From Methanobrevibacter sp. (GTDB lineage Archaea > Methanobacteriota > Methanobacteria > Methanobacteriales > Methanobacteriaceae), in assembly GCA_017553445.1 (NCBI GenBank), contig JAFZMD010000068.1, positions 1-64,000 of the forward strand: a DNA stretch of 64,000 bases, in the 5' to 3' direction. Shown piece by piece: positions 1 through 9,294 of this stretch (positions are counted from its first letter, which is position 1; the number at the start of each line of letters is the position of its first letter). Under the pieces are notes generated by a model. That model saw only the letters and a program-made list of their open reading frames with translations, did not search any database and was not told where the DNA came from. Made by a program: the position numbers and the translations under genes.

Positions 1-2325
1 AAAATCAACATTGGAATCCCAAAATATTGCACCACCCTTACCATTAGCAGCAGAATTATGGTCAAATGTGGAATTTGTTACTTTACCATGATTATTCGTG
101 TTTGTTTTAATATAGACAGCACCACCATTATTTGAAGTAGCGCTATTGTATGAAAAAGTAGAATTATTGAAATAGAAATTACCATTTGAATTGATTATTG
201 CATAGATTGCACCACCAGAAGGAGCGTTGTTTCTAGTGAAATTGGAATTATTAACGTTGATGCTGTTAACGGAAGGGAAGAAAAAAGCTCCTCCAGATGT
301 AGCATCAGTAGTAGCATTATTGTTTTCAAATACGGAATTTTCAATAATTAAATCTCCAGGATTTTTGACAAAGTAAACAGACCCAAAATCAGAAGTATGG
401 TCTTTGAATGTAGAATTAATAAATTGAATATTAGATAAAGTAGCACTTGCTACTATAGTATCAAATGAAATTGCCGGACCATGTGATGCAGCAATATTTC
501 CTGTAAAAGTAGAATTTATAAATTTAATATTTTCTGAAGGACCATAATAATCAATTGCACCACCATCATGATCATATGCTTTATTGCCTGTAAAAGTACA
601 TCCTATTATATCACAGTCATAAACACCATCATCATCATACAGGATTGCTCCCCCATAGAATGCAGTATTTTCTATAAAAGTACAGTCTACGATATTAGTA
701 TTTCTTACAGTATTAAAAAACATGAGTGCACCACCATCACGAGAAGCTTCATTTTGGGTAAAAGTACAACCACTAATTAAATTACCATTAGAAGCCTCTT
801 TAAAATATAATGCACCACCATAACGACGATTTTGACCTAAATTACCATTAGCTTTATTATTGGAAAATGTGGAGTTAATGATTCTTACATTAGAATTTGT
901 TGATTCAAAAGCTATTGCACCACCATAAGATCCAACATTACTCTCACTATCATAATCATTAAACACATAATTACCATTAAATCTAGAATTATTTACAAGG
1001 AAATTAGTGATGGAGCCCACATATATTGCACCACCTTCTTTCATACTATTAGCTGAATTATTAATATAGTTATTCTCAAATGTAGAACCTTCAAATTTTA
1101 TGTCTCTACAGCTATCTGCAAAATAAATAGCTCCACCATTAGAACTAACACGGAAATTTTCAAAAGTAGAATTTTTAAAATTAACGTTGTAATTGCTACC
1201 CGCAAAATAAATAGCTCCACCATTAGAACTAGAAGCACTACCCTGATTATTCACAAAAGTAGAATTTTCAAAATCTATGTCGTGAGCCCCACTTGCAAAA
1301 TAAATAGCTCCACCATTAGAACTAACACGGAAATTTTTAAAAGTAGAATTTTTAAAATTTATGTTGTAACTGCTACCTGCAAAACAAATAGCTCCACCAT
1401 TAGAACTAGAACTACTACCCTGATTATTCTCAAAAGTAGAATTTTCAAAATTTATGTCGTGATACCCACTTGCAAAATAAATAACTCCACCATTAGAACT
1501 AGAACCACTACACCTGTTATTTACAAAAGTAGAATTTTTAAAATTTATGTTTTGACCGCTACCCGCAAAATAAACAGCTCCACCACCAGTATTCGCATTA
1601 TTGTTTATAAAAGTACAATTTATAAATTCAGTATTTGAATTGGAACCTGCCAAATAAACTGCACCCCCATAATCAGTAGCAGAAGAAACAGTAACATGTG
1701 AATCTGTAGTCCCATCAGATTTTCCATTTTTAAAAATTATATTTTTAAATGTGACGCTGACACTTGATGAAACATGAAAAATCCTTCCATAAGTTGCAGC
1801 ATCAATGGTGTGTCCTTGACCATCAATGGTTATTGATTTCGTTATTGGAAAATCAATATAATAATACCAATGATAATCATAACCGGTAAAAAAACTACCA
1901 GTTGTGTCATAATAACTTCTACTAGTAGCCGTGTAATCCTCAGTTAGATAAACCGTATCGCCAGCATTAGCATTAGTAATTTTCCAATATAACGGTACAC
2001 CATGAACTATATTTTCCCCCAATAAATCATTATCAAAAATAGAAGCACCTAAAAGATTATTTTCACCTATAGAATTATCCAATTTAATATCTTCTTTAGA
2101 TATTTGGGACATATTCTTATAGGTATTATTAACATCTTGATTTTCATCTATTGAAATACCTAAAACTTCATCACTGTCAGCCTTTTCAGCTGATACGCTT
2201 ACCACCCCCGTATCAATTGTTTTATTTTTAATGTCTGTTTGGTCATTTTCAGCAGCCGATGCAGAAGCTACTGATATTAAGAAAACCAGCAAACAGACTA
2301 ATATAATACCATATTTAATCTCCAT
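1..2325 (-). CDS. Adhesin-like secreted beta-helix protein (3' end outside window)
   Basis: The frame stays open from the ATG at 2325 to the window edge (775 codons), so the C-terminus is missing. The first 24 or so residues form a signal peptide with a hydrophobic core and an Ala-Ser-Ala end. A charged, Asn-rich linker follows, then from about residue 190 a long series of short units built on the pattern GGAIYFA ... NFKNSTFVNN. This pattern is typical of right-handed parallel beta-helix (polymorphic outer membrane protein or adhesin-like) domains, which methanobacterial surface proteins carry in large numbers. Seven units between 1118 and 1649 are close DNA copies. The product is expected outside the cell, bound to the wall or membrane. 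Its ligand cannot be inferred. Upstream lie about 0.6 kb of non-coding DNA and an unrelated gene, so it is probably transcribed alone. Confidence 0.9.
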   Translation of the reverse strand, partial: MEIKYGIILVCLLVFLISVASASAAENDQTDIKNKTIDTGVVSVSAEKADSDEVLGISIDENQDVNNTYKNMSQISKEDIKLDNSIGENNLLGASIFDNDLLGENIVHGVPLYWKITNANAGDTVYLTEDYTATSRSYYDTTGSFFTGYDYHWYYYIDFPITKSITIDGQGHTIDAATYGRIFHVSSSVSVTFKNIIFKNGKSDGTTDSHVTVSSATDYGGAVYLAGSNSNTEFINCTFINNNANTGGGAVYFAGSGQNINFKNSTFVNNRCSGSSSNGGVIYFASGYHDINFENSTFENNQGSSSSSNGGAICFAGSSYNINFKNSTFKNFRVSSNGGAIYFASGAHDIDFENSTFVNNQGSASSSNGGAIYFAGSNYNVNFKNSTFENFRVSSNGGAIYFADSCRDIKFEGSTFENNYINNSANSMKEGGAIYVGSITNFLVNNSRFNGNYVFNDYDSESNVGSYGGAIAFESTNSNVRIINSTFSNNKANGNLGQNRRYGGALYFKEASNGNLISGCTFTQNEASRDGGALMFFNTVRNTNIVDCTFIENTAFYGGAILYDDDGVYDCDIIGCTFTGNKAYDHDGGAIDYYGPSENIKFINSTFTGNIAASHGPAISFDTIVASATLSNIQFINSTFKDHTSDFGSVYFVKNPGDLIIENSVFENNNATTDATSGGAFFFPSVNSINVNNSNFTRNNAPSGGAIYAIINSNGNFYFNNSTFSYNSATSNNGGAVYIKTNTNNHGKVTNSTFDHNSAANGKGGAIFWDSNVDF
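1118..1660 (-). repeat. Tandem coding repeats, 84 and 93 bp
   Basis: Copies beginning with a GCAAAATAAATAG-like segment (plus-strand reading) occur at 1118, 1202, 1295, 1379, 1472, 1565 and 1649. The steps are 84, 93, 84, 93, 93 and 84 bases, all multiples of three, so each copy adds 28 or 31 residues and keeps the adhesin frame open. Each unit encodes one beta-helix rung with a conserved NGGAIYFA segment. Some rungs are almost identical in DNA, which suggests recent duplication or gene conversion. Confidence 0.85.
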
Positions 2326-2902
2326 ATAAAACCCCTTTTAAATTTTTAATAAAAACTATCTATACAAATAAAAAATATGGTTAAATTTCACTTGATTAAC
2401 CACATAATTCAATTTAATTTCACTAATTCATACATTAAGATAGATAAACTTTATCTTTATTGTTAACTATTAATATACCTTACTAAAATACGGCCAAAAA
2501 TAGCTTAATTTTATTGAAAACTGATTTAAATTAATTAATTAAAAATATACAGTGCCACAAAATCAAAAAATTGAAATTATATTAATATATAAAATAAAGT
2601 TATTATATTAAAAACTGTTTAAAATATGAAAAAAATACTCAAATTCAAAAATTAAATTAGTATCCTAAATGAAAAAAATCATTTTTTGTTTTGACAAATA
2701 TTCATTTTATCTATATAAAAATAAAAATTTATACATACCTTATAATTTTTACTTAACAAAATACAAATGTTGAAGTCCACATCAATAAATTGTTTAAAAT
2801 AAAATAATAATCACTTTACCCCATTTCACAAAAAAATCAGAATATTCACTAAACTGTGGACTTGAATACAATTCTTTAAAATCATAAAAAGAGGTAAAAA
2901 AG
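2326..2902. other. AT-rich intergenic region upstream of the adhesin gene
   Basis: There is no credible open frame in 577 bases of very AT-rich DNA. It should contain the adhesin promoter, but TATA-like strings are too frequent here to choose one. The only clear structure is a perfect 9-base inverted repeat, AAGTCCACA at 2773-2781 and TGTGGACTT at 2855-2863, separated by 73 bases. Confidence 0.6.
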
Positions 2903-3934
2903 CTATTTGCCATTTTTACCTAAGTCATATAAGTTATCTATAATAATCTGGAACAGATCGTCTGTTTTTAAGTCTATTTTTTCATGAGGATTCTGCAAAA
3001 AGTCCAGTGCTTTAGTTACTACCTGATTCACATTATTGGACCTGTACATCAATCCGTGATTGATATAATACTGATCAACTGACAAGGTCTCTCCAGGATA
3101 ACATGAAATGACAGGAGTCTGTAAAATAGCTGCTTCCCTATTCATTGTTCCTCCTGCTCCTATGACCAAATCACACTTTTTAATTAGGCTTGAAGTGTCA
3201 ACCGGAGGCTCCAGTATCGTAACATGGTCAATGCCTTCAAAAATATCTGCCTGTTCTTTAAACCTTGGCAATATCAATATGTTAGCATTGTCTTTTAAAT
3301 CATCCACAATTGGAGAGAGAACGGATTTGGTGCAGTCAGCATCAAGGTATGATGCAAGAGACGGTTCCGGTCTCATCAATATTGTCTTTGGATGTTCAAG
3401 CTTTAAATTCAAGTCATTGAAAACATTGTCATTATAATTGAAGCTTTTGAAATGCATCAGTTCAGAAGTGCCGTTATATGGAATAATGGTATTTGGATCA
3501 GCTCCGAATTTCATTAGTTTCCACATGTCAATTATATTTGGAGTGATAATCCTGTCACATAATGGCAATGTCAGTTTATTGGCCGCAAGGGCATGTTCGT
3601 TGTCTAAAACGTACAAACTTGGAATTCCTAATCCGAATGAGATTCTAGGAAGTTCAATAGAATGCTTGCTAAGGGCGACATCAACCCTTTCATCAGCTAT
3701 AATATCCACCAAATCATAAACTCTTGAAGTGCTTTCCTTTAATTTATCATATAGGCTTACCCCATGTTTTCCAACGGAAATGAAGTCTATATCATACACG
3801 TCCATTAATTTATGAATATCACCAAATTGCCTTGCAGTAACTATCAAATCCTCCCCTTCGGCTTCAAGATACTTAATTACATCCTTAAAGAACCTCACAT
3901 GAGGAGCATTTGAAATATCAATCCAAATTTTCAA
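2903..3934 (-). CDS. DUF354 family protein, GT-B-like fold
   Basis: The 343-residue product begins MKIWIDISNAPHVRFF, characteristic of the archaeal DUF354 family. This family is predicted to share the two-domain GT-B fold of UDP-GlcNAc 2-epimerases and glycosyltransferases. The C-terminal half carries GAGGTMNREAA followed by TPVISCYPG, which corresponds to the nucleotide-sugar binding segment of that fold. No signal peptide or membrane segment is visible, so it is probably cytoplasmic and may act in surface glycan synthesis. It starts 13 bases after hypB ends on the same strand, so it is probably co-transcribed with hypAB. Nothing in the sequence ties it to nickel insertion. The family is sure, the reaction unknown. 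Confidence 0.8.
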   Translation of the reverse strand: MKIWIDISNAPHVRFFKDVIKYLEAEGEDLIVTARQFGDIHKLMDVYDIDFISVGKHGVSLYDKLKESTSRVYDLVDIIADERVDVALSKHSIELPRISFGLGIPSLYVLDNEHALAANKLTLPLCDRIITPNIIDMWKLMKFGADPNTIIPYNGTSELMHFKSFNYNDNVFNDLNLKLEHPKTILMRPEPSLASYLDADCTKSVLSPIVDDLKDNANILILPRFKEQADIFEGIDHVTILEPPVDTSSLIKKCDLVIGAGGTMNREAAILQTPVISCYPGETLSVDQYYINHGLMYRSNNVNQVVTKALDFLQNPHEKIDLKTDDLFQIIIDNLYDLGKNGK

Positions 3935-3947
3935 AAAATCACCACGA

Positions 3948-4601
3948 TTATTTGTTCATAGCGTCTTCAATACATTCAATGATTTCATCCAGTCCGGTTC
4001 CGTCCTTTAAACTGGATTTGATGACTTTAATATTAGGATTTAATTTTAACGCATCATAAACCATCTTGTCGGCATCTGCACCAACGGCATCTGCCAAGTC
4101 AACCTTATTGATGACAACTGCATCTGAAGTTTGGAAAATGATTGGGTGTTTTTCAACGGTGTCATCACCTTCAGTGACACTAACAACAACCATCCTGAAA
4201 TGTGAACCCAAATCAAAGTCAACAGGACAGATTAAGTTACCTACATTTTCAATGATGAGCATGTCCAAATCATCCAACGGCAAGTCTGCAATTCCATGGC
4301 CTACCAGATGAGCATCAAGATGGCATTCCTTTCCTGTGTTTAAGCCAACTACAGGAACATCATGCTTTTCTATTCTTCCGGCATCGAATTTGGAGATTAC
4401 ATCTCCTGCAAGAACACCAATCTTATAATCGGTATTATCAATAATTTCTTCCACCAAAGTTGTTTTACCGGAGCCTATTGCTCCAACAAAATCAACGCAG
4501 AATATTCCTTTTTCATCCAAATTTTTCTTGTTTTTTTCTGCTAATTTTTTATTAGCGTCCATAATATTTTTTGCTACTTCCACATCAGCCACTTGATGCA
4601 T
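3948..4601 (-). CDS. hypB: Hydrogenase nickel incorporation GTPase HypB
   Basis: This SIMIBI-class GTPase works with HypA to deliver nickel to [NiFe]-hydrogenases, which methanogens use for H2 oxidation. The 217-residue protein has a Walker A site GAIGSGKTT near residue 40, the family segment GLNTGKECHLDAH, a Walker B region ending in ENVGNLICPVDFD, and the guanine-specificity motif NKVD. It lacks the long His-rich N-terminus found in some bacterial HypB proteins, so nickel storage is unlikely. Its ATG follows a GGTGAT ribosome site. hypA lies just upstream on the same strand with an 18-base gap. Confidence 0.95.
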   Translation of the reverse strand: MHQVADVEVAKNIMDANKKLAEKNKKNLDEKGIFCVDFVGAIGSGKTTLVEEIIDNTDYKIGVLAGDVISKFDAGRIEKHDVPVVGLNTGKECHLDAHLVGHGIADLPLDDLDMLIIENVGNLICPVDFDLGSHFRMVVVSVTEGDDTVEKHPIIFQTSDAVVINKVDLADAVGADADKMVYDALKLNPNIKVIKSSLKDGTGLDEIIECIEDAMNK

Positions 4602-4619
4602 ATAATCACCACAATCTAT

Positions 4620-4997
4620 TTAATCATCATCAGGTTTTTCGATAACTATATTTTTAACAACAATGTCTTTTCCGTTTAAAATTTCAATTGCATAACTATC
4701 ACATTTGGGACATTGTACCATTGGGGCATAATGATCTTTTTCATCAATTACTGCATTTCCATGAAAATTGCAGTCATGACATTCAATTTCTACAGGAATT
4801 TCTTCAAAGACTATTTTTGCATCTTCCAATAAAGTATTTTCAACTAGAACCCCTAATATGAATTCCAATTGTTCCGGATTAACCATTGCCAGTCTTCCAA
4901 GCTCTATTGTAACTTCATTGACTTCAGTTGCATTATTGCTTTCTGCAGTTTCAATCACTGCATTAATTATTCCTTGAGCCATTGATAATTCATGCAT
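4620..4997 (-). CDS. hypA: Hydrogenase nickel metallochaperone HypA
   Basis: The 125-residue HypA begins MHELSMAQ, in which His2 is the nickel ligand of the family. It has a C-terminal zinc loop with CHDC and CPKC pairs. It receives nickel and passes it to hydrogenase large subunits together with HypB, encoded immediately downstream. The gene is first in the run hypA-hypB-DUF354 and is divergent from the aldo/keto reductase at 5148. The length is normal for archaeal HypA. Confidence 0.95.
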   Translation of the reverse strand: MHELSMAQGIINAVIETAESNNATEVNEVTIELGRLAMVNPEQLEFILGVLVENTLLEDAKIVFEEIPVEIECHDCNFHGNAVIDEKDHYAPMVQCPKCDSYAIEILNGKDIVVKNIVIEKPDDD

Positions 4998-5078
4998 TTA
5001 TTTCACCCAATATTAAAAATATAATTATTAATATTATACTTTTTGACTTGAATATTAATAAATTTTATCAAAACAAAT

Positions 5079-5104
5079 TGTTGCAATCAGCAACATTTAT
5101 ATAG
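5079..5104 (+). promoter_or_regulatory. Inverted repeat abutting a TATA box, aldo/keto reductase promoter
   Basis: TGTTGC (5079-5084) and GCAACA (5090-5095) form a perfect 6-base inverted repeat with a 5-base spacer, touching the TATA-like sequence TTTATATAG (5096-5104). Transcription would begin near 5126-5130, upstream of the ATG at 5148. The dyad overlaps the expected TFB contact site, as expected for a repressor operator. No regulator gene is adjacent. Confidence 0.45.
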
Positions 5105-5147
5105 ATTGGAAAATAAAATATTATTTATTAGTAAAGGGAGTAATAAT

Positions 5148-6287
5148 ATGACTTTTAAAGAAAAATTCGGATTTGGATGTATGAGGCTTCCATTGACAGA
5201 TAAAGAAGACCCTACAAGTATTGACCAGAAATTATTTAATGAAATGGTTGACATTTACATGGAAAAAGGCTTTAACTATTTCGATACCTCATATGCATAC
5301 CACAATGGAATATCCGAAATTGCCATTAGAAAGGCATTAGTTGAGCGATACCCAAGAGAATCCTTTAAAATTTGCGATAAAATGCCAACATGGGCGTTGA
5401 GCAGTGAAAAGGACAATGATAAATTCGTCAGCGAAATGCTTGAAAGATTGGGAATAGATTACTTTGATGTGTTTTTTGTACATAACATCAACATTCCATG
5501 GTATAAATTGGCTGAAAACGCAAAAACATTCGAATACGTTAAGAAAATGAAGGAAACAGGAATTGCTAAAAAGATTGGCTTCAGCTTCCATGACAACTCC
5601 AAGCTCTTAAAGGAAGTTTTGGATAAATATGGAGACTTTTTAGATATAGTGCAGCTGGAATTAAACTATCTTGACTGGAAAGATCCGGCAATTGAAGCAC
5701 AAAAATGCTATGAAATATGTGTTGAATATGGCCTTGACGTTTATGTAATGGAACCGCTAAAAGGAGGAGTTATTGTAAACCCGCCAAAAGAAATTGAAGA
5801 AGACTTTAAAAAATTCAATCCCGACAAATCAATAGCAAGCTTTGCATTAAGATTCTGCGCATCCTTAGAGCATGTTAAAATTGTTCTAAGCGGAATGAGC
5901 AATATGGATGATTTAATCGATAACTGCAATACATTTGAAAACTTTGAAGTGTTAACCAACCAAGAAAGTGAATTTTTAGAAAAGATGGCAGATAAATTGA
6001 ACTCCAGACTAGCTGTACCATGCAGCGAATGCGGATATTGCATTGATGCATGCCCCGAAATGATTCCGATACCGGAATATTTTAGATTGTACAACAACAG
6101 CAAAAACCAGCCTGAATCAAACATTTACAGAAATTACTTTGACAAATTAGCTGATGAAAAGGTACCTGCCGATGACTGTACATACTGCGGAACATGTCTC
6201 GATTACTGTACCCAACACATTGACATAGCTGAAGAGCTGGAAAAAGTATGTGAACACTTTAAAGAAGGTTTCAGTGCTTATTCATAA
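5148..6287 (+). CDS. Aldo/keto reductase with C-terminal 2[4Fe-4S] domain
   Basis: The 379-residue protein starts MTFKEKFGFGCMRLP, an aldo/keto reductase TIM barrel with DTSYAYHNG near residue 45. Its C-terminal ferredoxin-like region has two cysteine clusters, CSECGYCIDAC and CTYCGTCLDYC. Such 4Fe-4S reductases are common in anaerobes and presumably exchange electrons between ferredoxin and a carbonyl substrate, which is unknown. An in-frame ATG at 5106 sits on the TATA box, so the ATG at 5148, preceded by AAAGGGAG, is the better start. The gene is probably monocistronic and faces the helicase gene tail to tail. Confidence 0.85.
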   Translation: MTFKEKFGFGCMRLPLTDKEDPTSIDQKLFNEMVDIYMEKGFNYFDTSYAYHNGISEIAIRKALVERYPRESFKICDKMPTWALSSEKDNDKFVSEMLERLGIDYFDVFFVHNINIPWYKLAENAKTFEYVKKMKETGIAKKIGFSFHDNSKLLKEVLDKYGDFLDIVQLELNYLDWKDPAIEAQKCYEICVEYGLDVYVMEPLKGGVIVNPPKEIEEDFKKFNPDKSIASFALRFCASLEHVKIVLSGMSNMDDLIDNCNTFENFEVLTNQESEFLEKMADKLNSRLAVPCSECGYCIDACPEMIPIPEYFRLYNNSKNQPESNIYRNYFDKLADEKVPADDCTYCGTCLDYCTQHIDIAEELEKVCEHFKEGFSAYS

Positions 6288-6324
6288 GTCCTTAAAAATA
6301 GATTCATCACCATATAATATTTTT

Positions 6325-9228
6325 TTAAGACAATTCCCTAATTAATTCACGAACCATTTCATTGTTTTTATCCAGTTTAGAGGCTTTTCGTGCATATTCA
6401 ACAGCCTTTGGAAAAACTCCGCCCATCCTGTAGACAAAACCCATCAATGCAGTTGCTTCAACATGAGTATCGTCAATAGTCAGCAGTTCTTCAAGCAGTT
6501 CTCTTGCAGTATCCAAGTCTCCCTGATTAAAGAGATCATATGCCTCTTCATATAATGTATCCACATCATCAAATGAGTTACCGGTATCTGATTCCTGAAA
6601 ATCTTCTTCTTTTTCATCAATGCTTTTATGAGTGAATTCTACTTTTGCAGGGACAAACTGCAGTTTTTGCAATAATGCGGCGGCATTTGTATTAGATGGA
6701 GAAATTTTAAGTGCTTTTCTTGCATAATATGTTGCAACATCTTCTATTCCCTGTTCATATAAGACATGTGCCATCAGCAGATTTGCATTCAAGTTATTGG
6801 CATCATCATTGAGTATTTCATGAAGCAAGTCCTTTGCCTGTGAGTATAAATGTTGAGTGTAGAAATCCAAGGCCTGAGCATATAAGTCATCATCATGAGT
6901 CTTAACTTCCTCAGTCACTATTTCAGAGTTATTCTTTTGGCTTTCATCAAGCATATATTTTAAAATATGTTCAGTTGCCTTTTTATGAAGAGGCTTGTTA
7001 TCGTTTCCGCATTTCGGTGAATAAATGCATGATGGACAGCCGTTTCTGCATTTGCAGTTTTTAATCAGGTCAAGGGTTGACTCCAACAGCTCCACAAATA
7101 CGTCAACAGCCTTTTCACAGATTCCTATTCCGCCTTCATAGCCATCATAGATAAATATCGTTGCCTCTTCCGTGTCCTTGTGATATGCCGTTGACATTCC
7201 ACCTATATCGAAGCGGTCACACATCACCTGAAGCGGGAAAAGCCCAATTAATGCATGTTCGGCTCCATGAAGGCCACCTTCAAATACCTCATCGTCATCA
7301 GGATATGAATTTTTCAATTCCTCTTTTACGCTTTCAGGTATAGTAAACCATAACCCTTTTGTTTTGAATTTAAGGGGCGGCAAATCCAGAGGATACATTC
7401 CAAGCACTCTTGAATGCTGCATCTTTTTGTATTTATAATAGTCTTTCTTTACGTTGAGCTCTCCGAAATGAATTGTCAAATCACCGTATTTTCTTTTAAA
7501 TTCCTTTGATACAACATTTACTTCAGTATCGTTTAACACCATCGTATGATAATCCACATTTTTCTTGGATACATTGACGTAACCTGATTTTAAATTAATG
7601 TTATCAACAGTATAGGTCTCTCCCTTATTTATGAGAATTGCTCCCTCATGGGCTTCACGATATACCTGTGAGCGTTCCATTGTCTCCAGCAGTCTGCCGT
7701 TGTTCATTATCTTAAATTCCTCTGATGAAATCTGGTCCAGGGAATGGTCGAATGCAGGATTATCATCATATTTATATGTATAGTTTCCAACGCTTGAGAG
7801 GTACAAATCATCCCTTTCAACCATTTCATCCAAAACGTCATCAGATATATTAAAGTAGGTTAAAGCCTCTCCTTTTTTCAACGGCAGTTCATTGGCCGCA
7901 CATAGCAAGTGAGCTTCCTGCAGTATCGGATTGGACAAATCTATAATGGCCTTTTCCTGAGGTTTTGAGAAAAATGCCTTTGGATTGTTCATGTAATATT
8001 GATCCAGCTGATTTTCAAATGCAAGTAAAATTGCAAGTGATTTCTGATTGCTTCTTCCTGCCCTTCCGCTCTGCTGCCAGGTTGACATCATCGTTCCCGG
8101 AAAACCTGATATTATAACCGCATCAAGAGATCCTATGTCAATACCAAGTTCCAGCGCATTTGTACAGGTAACACCCAGATATTTACGTGTCTTTAATCCT
8201 TCTTCTATTTCACGCCGCTCTTCTGGCCTGTAGCCTGCACGATATGCTGCAATACGGGAATTGTCCAGCTTGCCGTCTGTCAGTTTGGCATCCTTTTTTG
8301 ACCACATCGCAATCAGTTCAGTGATTTTACGTGAAACGGTAAAGCATAATGTCTGAATGTTTTTAAGCATAAGATAGCGAAATATGTCTGCTGTCACCAC
8401 ATGAATTGATGGTGCTGATGATTCTGCAGAATTTCTATAATTTTTAAAGGGATTGAATAAAATGAAATCTTTTTCTCCGCTCGGAGATGTATCATTATCT
8501 ATTAAAGTAAATTCCTCACCAGTCAATTTGTTTGCAAGCTCCAAGGGGTTTGCAAGTGTTGCTGATGATAAAATAAATTTTGGATCTGACCCGTAGAAAT
8601 TGGCAATTCTTTTCAATCTCCTGATTAAAAAAGCCACATTAGAACCGAAAACACCCCTGTAATAATGTGCCTCATCTATTACAATATACTTTAAATTGCG
8701 GTAAAATCTCTCCCACTGATGATGCCAAGACAGAATCAGATGCAGCTGATAGGGATTTGTCAGAATAACCCTTGACTTTTGGCGGATATTATACCTTTGA
8801 GACTTTGGAGTGTCTCCGTCATATGTTCTTGGCTTGATGTCGATACCCAAATCCTTTTCCAAATCCTTTAAAACATTCAACTGGTCATTCGACAAGGCCT
8901 TTGCAGGATAAATATAAAGGGAGGTTGCCTTTTCATCCTCAATTAAGGAATCCATAATCGGCAAATTGAATGCCAGAGTTTTACCTGAAGCGGTTGTTGT
9001 AGTCAAAATTACATTTTCATCCCTTTTAATGGCTTCATAAGTATCGGCCTGATGATTATATAGTTTTATTTCTTTCAAATCAAGATAATCAACGATTCTG
9101 TCATTTAAATCAGGTATTTTTTTGAAACTGGCTTTTTTAGCAGGAATAGTTTCAACATGAGCAATGTGGTCTCTAAACCTAACATCATTTTTAAATGCAT
9201 CAATCGGAGAATCTAACATAATAATCAT
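6325..9228 (-). CDS. MrfA/Hrq1-like DEAD/DEAH helicase with DUF1998 and TPR tail
   Basis: The 967-residue superfamily 2 helicase resembles bacterial MrfA (YprA) and eukaryotic Hrq1, which act on DNA crosslinks and other lesions. The N-terminal half holds TTTASGKT (Walker A), DEAH, SSATLANP and a helicase C domain ending QQSGRAGR. A MrfA-type zinc domain (DUF1998) follows around residues 650-760, with CKCRNGCPSCIYSPKC supplying four cysteines. The last 170 residues consist of TPR-like helical repeats (ALDFYTQHLYSQAKDLL; LYEEAYDLFNQGDLDTARELL), an addition not in the textbook MrfA layout. Downstream Met codons near the N-terminus leave the start uncertain by a few residues. The gene is divergent from the UvrD-like helicase gene. 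The helicase family is firm, the substrate inferred. Confidence 0.88.
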   Translation of the reverse strand: MIIMLDSPIDAFKNDVRFRDHIAHVETIPAKKASFKKIPDLNDRIVDYLDLKEIKLYNHQADTYEAIKRDENVILTTTTASGKTLAFNLPIMDSLIEDEKATSLYIYPAKALSNDQLNVLKDLEKDLGIDIKPRTYDGDTPKSQRYNIRQKSRVILTNPYQLHLILSWHHQWERFYRNLKYIVIDEAHYYRGVFGSNVAFLIRRLKRIANFYGSDPKFILSSATLANPLELANKLTGEEFTLIDNDTSPSGEKDFILFNPFKNYRNSAESSAPSIHVVTADIFRYLMLKNIQTLCFTVSRKITELIAMWSKKDAKLTDGKLDNSRIAAYRAGYRPEERREIEEGLKTRKYLGVTCTNALELGIDIGSLDAVIISGFPGTMMSTWQQSGRAGRSNQKSLAILLAFENQLDQYYMNNPKAFFSKPQEKAIIDLSNPILQEAHLLCAANELPLKKGEALTYFNISDDVLDEMVERDDLYLSSVGNYTYKYDDNPAFDHSLDQISSEEFKIMNNGRLLETMERSQVYREAHEGAILINKGETYTVDNINLKSGYVNVSKKNVDYHTMVLNDTEVNVVSKEFKRKYGDLTIHFGELNVKKDYYKYKKMQHSRVLGMYPLDLPPLKFKTKGLWFTIPESVKEELKNSYPDDDEVFEGGLHGAEHALIGLFPLQVMCDRFDIGGMSTAYHKDTEEATIFIYDGYEGGIGICEKAVDVFVELLESTLDLIKNCKCRNGCPSCIYSPKCGNDNKPLHKKATEHILKYMLDESQKNNSEIVTEEVKTHDDDLYAQALDFYTQHLYSQAKDLLHEILNDDANNLNANLLMAHVLYEQGIEDVATYYARKALKISPSNTNAAALLQKLQFVPAKVEFTHKSIDEKEEDFQESDTGNSFDDVDTLYEEAYDLFNQGDLDTARELLEELLTIDDTHVEATALMGFVYRMGGVFPKAVEYARKASKLDKNNEMVRELIRELS

Positions 9229-9294
9229 TAAAAATAGTTATATAGTTATAATATTGATTAAATGTAATATTTAAAATTATTGTGAATATATTTT

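Noticed and set aside
1118-1660. Regular repeats that could be mistaken for a CRISPR array
   Set aside because: The units lie in frame inside the adhesin gene, have no unique spacers between identical repeats, and no cas genes are nearby.
3108-3719. Open frames on the strand opposite the DUF354 gene (3108-3437 and 3438-3719)
   Set aside because: They are shadows of the DUF354 gene with low-complexity composition and no ribosome sites. The same was judged of other antisense frames throughout the window.
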